Shown piece by piece: positions 29,283 through 35,989 of a DNA stretch of 35,989 nt (position 1 is the stretch's first letter; every line of letters starts with the position of its first letter). The stretch covers positions 1-35,989 of the forward strand of contig CAIYZD010000706.1 in the NCBI GenBank assembly GCA_903930585.1, given 5' to 3'. This stretch comes from an uncultured Geobacteraceae bacterium (GTDB lineage: Bacteria; Desulfobacterota; Desulfuromonadia; Geobacterales; Pseudopelobacteraceae). The notes under the pieces are model-generated. The model was not told the DNA's origin. It ran no database searches and worked only from the letters and a program-made list of their open reading frames with translations. The translations under genes and the position numbers were made by a program.

Positions 29283-29660
29283 ATGGCAAAAGGGTATCAA
29301 GGAAACAAAGACCGCCTGGAAGCGATCAGTTCTTTCGGAAAAGCTATCGGAAAACGAGCTGGTTTTAAATGTGAGTGGTGTGATGGCAAAGAGGATTTGC
29401 GAGTCTGGGATTATAAACCTGACGCACCACCCGACATGGAAACGCTGGCGCTGCTCTGTCAGCAATGCAGAAGCTGGGCGGACGGCAGGAAAGCCTCGCC
29501 AAATGAACTGCGTTCGATACGCAACGCCCTCTGGAGTGATGTGCCATCGGTATCAGAGGGGGCGGCAAGAGTATTGGCTACGTGCAAAGAGTCATGGGCC
29601 AGAGAAGCGATTGAAGAAAGCTTCATTGATGATGACGTAAAAAAAACGTTTTTTCCCTGA
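29283..29660 (+). CDS. PhnA-like / zinc-ribbon domain protein
   Basis: KCEWCDGKEDLRVWDYKPDAPPDMETLALLCQQCR resembles the PhnA-type CxxC…CxxC arrangement (family call by eye). Confidence 0.6.
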   Translation: MAKGYQGNKDRLEAISSFGKAIGKRAGFKCEWCDGKEDLRVWDYKPDAPPDMETLALLCQQCRSWADGRKASPNELRSIRNALWSDVPSVSEGAARVLATCKESWAREAIEESFIDDDVKKTFFP

Positions 29661-29900
29661 AATAGGGACAAAGGTAGCAGTAGCAACTTTTGTCAATCTG
29701 CAAAATATATAAAAACATCAACAAGTTACAACTAATTATCCAATAATTGTCAACTAGCGGCAATTTCCATCCTGCTTACAGATCACATCAATTACCAAAA
29801 ACATCTTTTATATCAAGTATATTGCTTTTTAATAGAAGCGGCGCGTTTAATGCGTATGCCGGATTGGTAATAATGTCATCCTAACCAACAGGAGTTTCAG

Positions 29901-32900
29901 ATGAGAACCAGAGCAAAGAGACTCACGACGCTGTACGGTATCTGTTTGCTCACCATCATCGTGCTCATATCTGCTGCAATTCCAAATGCTACGGCAGAGT
30001 CAGGCAGTAACATGGCCATACTGCGAAAGGTTATCGCGGTAATCCCGGCCGATTTACCGCCGACATATTTTCTGGACAAGCGAGGTAAACCGGCCGGCTT
30101 TGCAATTGATGTAATGAACGAATTGGGGAAGAGAAGCGGCCTCACCATTGAGTATGTTACCACGAAGGGATGGGATGAGGCGATACAGCTGGTTCTTGAT
30201 GGAAAAGCCGACCTTATTCCGAGTCTGACTATCAATGAACAGCGCAAGGAAATCCTTTCGTTTACTAAGACGGTTGATTCCCTGCTTATAAATCTGGTGG
30301 TTACGAACGGAAATACATCGATTCACGGGATCGTCCCCGGACTTACTCTCGGTGTTCTAAACGGGAGTACCCCTCACAATTTTCTCAAGAAGAATCAAAG
30401 CATACAACTTCAAACCTATAATGATCTCCAAACGATGCTGTTTGGCCTGCTTGCCGGCCATGTAGATGGCATCGTCTCCTTGACAAATACCATAGTGAAG
30501 CTGGCATCCGACGCAGGTATTGAAGAAAAGATCAAGGTTGTCGGTAAACCGGTTATTGAGGCAAAGCGGGCCATCGCCCTCAGAAAAGGGGAGACCGAAT
30601 TGCTCACCCGCCTCAACAGGGAAATAGAATCGTTTGTTGAAGGTGCCGACTACCGACAGCTCTACGTCAAATGGTATGGCAAACCGAAGCCATACTGGAC
30701 GGCTAAAAAGGTTGGCTGGATCATGGGCGGGCTGCTGTTCGCGCTGACAACGTTTTTTTTAATCAGGAGCAGGCAGGAGGCTCAGAAATTGTTGAAAAGC
30801 CGGAAAGTTTCCAGTGAGCTGGAACAACGCCTTTCTCTTGCCACTGCTTCTGCTGAAATTGGCGTGTGGGACTGGCTCATTCCTGAAAACCACCTGATAT
30901 GGGATGACAGGATGTATCGGCTTTATGGCTTACGTGCGGGGGAGTTCTCCGAAGCCTACGAAGCGTGGGTTGCCGGTTTGCACCCGGATGATGCTGAACG
31001 ATGTGAAGCTGAGATCAAGGCGGCCTTAAACAGGGACCGTGATTATGATATCGAGTTCCGGGTCGTCCGGCCTGACGGTACGATTCGCAATCTCAAGGCG
31101 TTTGCCGTTGTTGAGTGGGACGACAACGGAGTGCCGCTCCGGATGACCGGAGTCAATTATGATATCACGAACCTTACGCAAACAGGCGAGGCGCTGGTTT
31201 CATCCCTGTCCATGCTCAGCGCTACCCTGGAAGCCACTATGGATGGTGTTCTTGCGGTGGACCTTGCTGGTCATATTACTCTCTGGAATCAGAGAGTAAT
31301 CGATCTTTGGCAGGTGCCGCAGGAGCTCCTGAACAATAAAAACGTCGATTCGATACTTCCGCATGTTGTCGCACAAATGGCCCAGCCGGAAGAGTTTCTG
31401 GATAACGTCATGAAGCTTTACGATGATCCGGAAGCATCAAGCTGCGATACTCTGCACCTTGCTGACGGGCGCATATTTTTACGAAGTTCGCAACCGCAAA
31501 AAGTTGGTGAGACCATAGTCGGGCGTGTATGGTCTTTTAACGATGTTACCGATCTCAAAGAGGCGGAAATGGCACTGTTACAGGCAAACGCCGAAACAAT
31601 TGCCGCAAATGAAACACTGAATGCAATAGTTATGGTCATGTCAGACTGGGTTTGGGAGGTTGATAGTGAAGGGCGTTACACCTACTGCTCGCCACAGGTC
31701 GAAGTGGTATTGGGGTATACTCCGGATGAAATGATCGGCAAAACCCCCTTTTACTTCATGCCACCCGAAGAAGCCGAGCGGGTGAGAAAGTTGCGAAAAG
31801 TGCCGATTGAAAACAGGGAGATCATACGGGATCTCAAAAACTGGAATCTTCATAAAGACGGCCGTCAGGTATTGTTATGCACCAATGGCGTTCCTATTGT
31901 TGATGCAGCAGGGAGTGTGGTCGGTTATCGGGGTGTCGGTAGTGACATCACTGAGCACGAACGGTATGAAATCGAACGTGAGCAGGCTCGCATCGCTGCA
32001 GAAGCTGCAAACCTTGCCAAGAGCCGTTTCCTTGCCAATATGAGCCATGAAATCCGCACTCCCATGAATGGTATCATCGGTGTGGGATATCTTGCCCTGC
32101 AGCAGGAATTAACACCGAAAATGCACGACTACCTCAGTAAAATCACCTACTCAGCGGAATCACTCATGAGAATTCTCAATGACATTCTCGATTTTTCAAA
32201 AATTGAGGCAGATATGCTTACCATCGAAGAGGTGGAGTTTTCAACGGCCAAGTTGTTGGATGCTATTACGACGTTACACGCGATAGCAGCTGATGAAAAA
32301 GGGCTCGAACTGCGTCTCCCCTCTCCGAACACACTGCCTCTGCAACTGATTGGCGATCCTCTGCGTCTCCAGCAGATTCTCAGTAATCTGATCAGCAACG
32401 CGATCAAATTTACCGCGCAAGGCACTGTTGACCTGTCTATTACTGTTACCGGCAGCAATCCGGACGAAAATCGTATCCAGCTTCAGTTCGTGGTTCAGGA
32501 CACCGGTATCGGCATTGCACAGGAACAACAGGAACAGCTGTTTAGCCCCTTCACTCAATCGGATACTTCAACAACCCGCCAGTATGGGGGCACCGGCCTG
32601 GGGCTTTCCATCTGTCGCAGTCTGGTCAGAATGATGGGTGGCACTATAACTCTGCACAGTACCCCCGGGACCGGCAGTTCCTTCAGTTTCTCCTTATGGT
32701 TTGGCTATGATGCCGCAGCAACAACTCATGCCGACAGACAGAGAAATGGCAGTGTCATCATAAACGGAAGAACCGAAATACGTAATCCGGCTTCTACGGA
32801 TACGGCAGTCGTTACTTCTCGCACAAGGTCAGTGCCTGGACCCTGGCCGAAGTTTCCCGGAGTACGAATACTGCTGGTTGACGACAACGAACTCAATATC

Positions 32901-33263
32901 TCTATGGCAACGGAACTGCTGGAACGTGTCGGAATACTGGTTACCACTGCGGCAAATGGTCGTGAAGCCGTCGAGGCCGTTACACATGCCGGGGGGAACT
33001 TTGATCTCATTCTTATGGATGTGGAGATGCCGATTATGGATGGTAGGACAGCCGCCATGAAACTGAGGGAAAACTGGAGTGCAACGCATCTACCGATAGT
33101 TGCCATGACCGCCCATGCAATGTCGGAAGAGCGGGAGCGCTGTTTGAATTGCGGGATGAATGACGTTCTAACAAAACCGGTCAATCCGACTGTACTCTTT
33201 ACCATGGTGGCGGATCAAACGGCACGTGAGCCTGTTAAGGTGTATCCTATCGGCGACAATTGA
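29901..33263 (+). CDS. Hybrid sensor histidine kinase: SBP_bac_3 periplasmic domain - TM - PAS domains - HisKA - HATPase_c - REC
   Basis: Signal peptide; [31 protein letters not shown] (SBP_bac_3); [72 protein letters not shown]…[13 protein letters not shown]…TKPV. Confidence 0.93.
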   Translation: MRTRAKRLTTLYGICLLTIIVLISAAIPNATAESGSNMAILRKVIAVIPADLPPTYFLDKRGKPAGFAIDVMNELGKRSGLTIEYVTTKGWDEAIQLVLDGKADLIPSLTINEQRKEILSFTKTVDSLLINLVVTNGNTSIHGIVPGLTLGVLNGSTPHNFLKKNQSIQLQTYNDLQTMLFGLLAGHVDGIVSLTNTIVKLASDAGIEEKIKVVGKPVIEAKRAIALRKGETELLTRLNREIESFVEGADYRQLYVKWYGKPKPYWTAKKVGWIMGGLLFALTTFFLIRSRQEAQKLLKSRKVSSELEQRLSLATASAEIGVWDWLIPENHLIWDDRMYRLYGLRAGEFSEAYEAWVAGLHPDDAERCEAEIKAALNRDRDYDIEFRVVRPDGTIRNLKAFAVVEWDDNGVPLRMTGVNYDITNLTQTGEALVSSLSMLSATLEATMDGVLAVDLAGHITLWNQRVIDLWQVPQELLNNKNVDSILPHVVAQMAQPEEFLDNVMKLYDDPEASSCDTLHLADGRIFLRSSQPQKVGETIVGRVWSFNDVTDLKEAEMALLQANAETIAANETLNAIVMVMSDWVWEVDSEGRYTYCSPQVEVVLGYTPDEMIGKTPFYFMPPEEAERVRKLRKVPIENREIIRDLKNWNLHKDGRQVLLCTNGVPIVDAAGSVVGYRGVGSDITEHERYEIEREQARIAAEAANLAKSRFLANMSHEIRTPMNGIIGVGYLALQQELTPKMHDYLSKITYSAESLMRILNDILDFSKIEADMLTIEEVEFSTAKLLDAITTLHAIAADEKGLELRLPSPNTLPLQLIGDPLRLQQILSNLISNAIKFTAQGTVDLSITVTGSNPDENRIQLQFVVQDTGIGIAQEQQEQLFSPFTQSDTSTTRQYGGTGLGLSICRSLVRMMGGTITLHSTPGTGSSFSFSLWFGYDAAATTHADRQRNGSVIINGRTEIRNPASTDTAVVTSRTRSVPGPWPKFPGVRILLVDDNELNISMATELLERVGILVTTAANGREAVEAVTHAGGNFDLILMDVEMPIMDGRTAAMKLRENWSATHLPIVAMTAHAMSEERERCLNCGMNDVLTKPVNPTVLFTMVADQTAREPVKVYPIGDN

Positions 33264-34539
33264 CCGGCAGCGTCACGGTAAAGGTCGTACCTGTGCCAAT
33301 TTCGCTCTCAACCCGGATTGTGCCACCATGTTTCTTGACGATGGTGCTACTGATATTCAATCCAAGACCGGTCCCATGGCCGACCTCTTTCGTGGTAAAA
33401 AACGGGTCAAAAATACGATCAATGATTTCCGGAGGAATGCCGCATCCGGTATCCGTGACAGAGAGAGTGACCCGATCATTTTCATCTAAAGTGGTGACAG
33501 TGATACTGCCGTTGCCGGTAATGGCATGAGCGGCATTTACAAGCAGATTGGCGATAACCTGGTTGATCTGCTGGGAATTACAGATAATCATCGGAATTCT
33601 GTTCAGATGCAGCGACAGGTCGGCAACATATTTGATTTCGCTGCGCACGATATTGGCAGTACTCCGCACACATTGATTCAGGTCTGTTTCTTTCAGGCGG
33701 TCTTCATCGGCCCGGACAAAATCCTTCAAATCAAGCACTATCTGCTTGATCCGCTCAGTCCCTTCCAAAGACTCGGCAATCAGGTTTTCTATATCCTCAC
33801 GTATATGTTCAATATTGAGTTTTTGTGACATCTCGTTCACCACGTGCTGTGCTTCAAACGTCCCTTCAGTGCTGACCAAACCCTGGAGCAGAGAGGTATA
33901 TTGATCCAGATTTTCTACATATTTTTTCAGAGTTCCGAGATTACTCATGATAAAGCCCACTGGGTTATTAATTTCGTGGGCCACGCCTGCAGCCAGTTGA
34001 CCGATCGAGGCCAGTTTGTCCTGTTGCAACAGCATGGTGTCTTTTTCCCGGTTCTTTCCGACCTCCTCCGCTACTCGTTTTTCCAACTGTTCGTTGAAAG
34101 TGACCATTTGCTCCTTGTCTTCACGCAGCATTTTCTCGTCGTGCAGCTGCCGGGCACACATCCGGAGCGCTTCAACAAGTTTTCCCGTATTGACCGGCTT
34201 AACCAGGTATTCCGTCGTGCCCAACGAGATGGAGCTCTTCAGAAAAGCTACCTCCTCATGAGCGGTCAGGAATAATATCGGAACCTGCGTGCCAGTATCA
34301 ATAGTGCGGATTTCCCGCACCATGGTCAAGCCATCCATGATCGGCATATTGATGTCCGTCATGACGATATCCGGGGTAAATTCCCGATATGCCGCCACCC
34401 CTTCCGCACCGTTTTTAGCGACTATCAGAACCCCGACAAGGCGCTGCAGAAACGTGGCAAACATCTTGCGGGTGAACTCTTCATCTTCAACGTAAAGCAG
34501 AGTAAGATTTTTCAGGAATTTCTGCCCATTATCGTTCAT
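33247..34539 (-). CDS. REC - HisKA - HATPase_c histidine kinase
   Basis: LTLLYVEDEEFTRKMF…DIVMTDINMPIMDGLTM…LVKPVNTGKL, then LASIGQLAAGVAHEINNPVGFIMSN and GHGTGLGLNISSTIVKKHGG. Confidence 0.92.
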   Translation of the reverse strand: MNDNGQKFLKNLTLLYVEDEEFTRKMFATFLQRLVGVLIVAKNGAEGVAAYREFTPDIVMTDINMPIMDGLTMVREIRTIDTGTQVPILFLTAHEEVAFLKSSISLGTTEYLVKPVNTGKLVEALRMCARQLHDEKMLREDKEQMVTFNEQLEKRVAEEVGKNREKDTMLLQQDKLASIGQLAAGVAHEINNPVGFIMSNLGTLKKYVENLDQYTSLLQGLVSTEGTFEAQHVVNEMSQKLNIEHIREDIENLIAESLEGTERIKQIVLDLKDFVRADEDRLKETDLNQCVRSTANIVRSEIKYVADLSLHLNRIPMIICNSQQINQVIANLLVNAAHAITGNGSITVTTLDENDRVTLSVTDTGCGIPPEIIDRIFDPFFTTKEVGHGTGLGLNISSTIVKKHGGTIRVESEIGTGTTFTVTLPVNCRR

Positions 34540-34570
34540 TGTTTTTCCTCATGTATTATGGAGCCAGACA

Positions 34571-34924
34571 TTATGTGTTCTTGATCTCTTCAATCGTCAG
34601 GTTAATAATCCGCTCCAACTCCGAGAGCATATCACGTGCAGTAGCCAAATCGCTTTCCTTTGCCGCCGTTTCGATTCTTAAACAGATGTCCCTGAGTGCC
34701 GGCGCATAGATATTGGCAGATACTCCCTTCATCGTGTGTGCCTGAGTCCGAATAGCCGCGGCGTCGTTATTTTCAAACAGCAGTCGCAGTGCATCAAGGT
34801 CTTTAGGTAGTTCCTCTGTCGTTTCGTCAAGAATTGAGTACATAAAGTCCGTATCGTTATCCATACTCTCGAGCAGTTCTTCTTTATCAAATAGTATCAG
34901 GTCTTGCATGGTATTCTCCTTCAT
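34571..34924 (-). CDS. Stand-alone Hpt (histidine phosphotransfer) domain protein
   Basis: AIRTQAHTMKGVSANIYAPALRDICLRIETAAKESD carries the Hpt HxxKG motif. Start 34924 or 34909. Confidence 0.88.
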   Translation of the reverse strand: MKENTMQDLILFDKEELLESMDNDTDFMYSILDETTEELPKDLDALRLLFENNDAAAIRTQAHTMKGVSANIYAPALRDICLRIETAAKESDLATARDMLSELERIINLTIEEIKNT

Positions 34925-34970
34925 TGATATGTTCTGCTAGTTATGTGTTCACCCAGAGACTAAACACGTT

Positions 34971-34986
34971 ATCAATAAACGTGCCA
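34971..34986 (-). promoter_or_regulatory. Sigma54-like promoter upstream of the Hpt gene
   Basis: Minus strand TGGCAC-GTTTA-TTGAT. Spacing is right, but the -12 C is replaced by A. Confidence 0.3.
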
Positions 34987-35383
34987 TTACAAAATGATAA
35001 AAATCTGTAAATAAATAAAGCACATCAGCTGTTAATAGCCACTGTTGTTGCAATTACAAACAAGAGACATTGGTTGACGATGACAGGCGTTATTAAACAA
35101 TGTCCAAAAATATTATGCTGTTATGCTATGATGACATAGGTTGACAGAGCAACTTTCGTCTTTACAGGCAGGTAGTGAACTATCAGAGGCCGGAGTCCCT
35201 CCGATCCCCAAAGACATTTGTTGCCGAAGCGACATTTGTATCATGTTGAAAGTGCCGATATGTCAGTGTGTTAGGAAAATGTGAACCAGTGTTGTCAAAA
35301 AACGTCTCTATTTTCAATATAAGAATATGCTTATTACTTGCGCCTATCTACTTGTAATTACACACAGTCAATCATTGTTCTTG

Positions 35384-35400
35384 TTGGCACATAACTTGAA
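35384..35400 (+). promoter_or_regulatory. Sigma54-like promoter upstream of the right-edge REC kinase
   Basis: TTGGCAC-ATAAC-TTGAA, 39 nt before the ATG. Same -12 deviation (GA instead of GC). Confidence 0.3.
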
Positions 35401-35438
35401 ATACTTACTGTGCTAATGGACATAAGAGGGGGATATTC

Positions 35439-35989
35439 ATGAAAACGGACAACCGGCTTGACCAGGATTTCTTAAAAAACCTTACCGTACTGTATGTCGA
35501 GGACGATGGCGATACGAGAATGCAGTTCAACGAGTTCCTCAGTCGCCCGGTAGGCACACTGATAACCGCTGCTAACGGCATGAAGGGATTGGAGGCGTTT
35601 AAGATGCATGTGCCGGATATTGTGATTACTGACATCCACATGCCGCAGATGGACGGTTTAACCATGGCACAGAATATTCTTGAAATGGTGCCGTCGGTGC
35701 CGATTATTGTTGTGACTGCATTTGAACAGGCCGATTATCTGAAGCGGGCGATCAATATCGGCATCGATAAATATGTCACCAAACCGGTTAACAGTTATCT
35801 GCTGTTCGAATGCCTGCTGGAGTGTGCACGCCGCCTGAGGGCCGAACAACAGCTCAAACTGCAGCATCAGCGGGAGATCCAGGAAGAGTGGTCGAAACAC
35901 AACGCGACAATTGCCTCACTGGCCGGTGGCATGGCACATGACTATAAAAATCTGATACAGACTATCCTCGGCTATGCCTCACTGGTTAA
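35439..35989 (+). CDS. REC domain-containing histidine kinase, 3'-truncated by window end
   Basis: ATG at 35439 after AGAGGGGG. Frame stays open to the edge (the final TAA is out of frame): LTVLYVEDDGDTRMQF…DIVITDIHMPQMDGLTM…TKPVN…SLAGGMAHDYKNLIQTILGYASLV (start of a HisKA-like domain). Missing from the ORF track because it has no stop. Confidence 0.88.
   Translation, partial: MKTDNRLDQDFLKNLTVLYVEDDGDTRMQFNEFLSRPVGTLITAANGMKGLEAFKMHVPDIVITDIHMPQMDGLTMAQNILEMVPSVPIIVVTAFEQADYLKRAINIGIDKYVTKPVNSYLLFECLLECARRLRAEQQLKLQHQREIQEEWSKHNATIASLAGGMAHDYKNLIQTILGYASLV

Noticed and set aside
29227-29640. 137-aa plus-strand ORF
   Set aside because: Overlaps the PhnA-like ORF in another frame. The 29283 frame has ordered CxxC motifs and a better start.
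29734-29748. AATTAT-cca-ATAATT inverted repeat upstream of the hybrid kinase
   Set aside because: Short AT-only palindrome in AT-rich DNA; expected by chance.
28662-35438. Searched intergenic regions for GEMM (c-di-GMP), preQ1 or T-box-like riboswitch cores
   Set aside because: No recognisable conserved core by eye, although a GGDEF gene and queC are present. A covariance-model search would be needed to exclude them.
1-35989. Looked for CRISPR arrays, IS elements and phage genes
   Set aside because: No regularly spaced repeats, transposase/integrase motifs or structural phage genes seen.

Overview
The window is 36 kb of bacterial chromosome with densely packed genes and moderate-to-high GC. 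Gene content and family combinations look like a Geobacter/Desulfuromonadales-type deltaproteobacterium (inference, no search run). Most of it is housekeeping: rsmE-prmA (-); ribH-nusB-hom-trpB2-trpF-membrane glycosyltransferase-trpB (+); pta; queC (-); two tandem DUF507 genes; slt; mutS; an AMIN/Amidase_3 amidase; an FKBP-type PPIase plus a YkgJ-type Cys-cluster protein (-); and prfA (-). The accessory or regulatory parts are: a three-gene MoxR AAA+ / DUF2201-VWA / small-protein operon; two PIN-domain toxin-antitoxin modules, the second overlapping the start of mutS; a dCACHE-PAS-GGDEF protein; small Cys-rich ORFs; and a phosphorelay-like cluster at the right end (SBP_bac_3-PAS-HisKA-REC hybrid kinase, REC-HisKA kinase, stand-alone Hpt, and a second REC-kinase that runs off the window). 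I saw no tRNA, rRNA, CRISPR array, transposase or prophage. The best leads for something undescribed are the MoxR/DUF2201/small-protein operon, the vapC-mutS overlap, the leader-ORF/terminator in front of the DUF507 pair, and the split phosphorelay with sigma54-like promoters. None is a proven new system.
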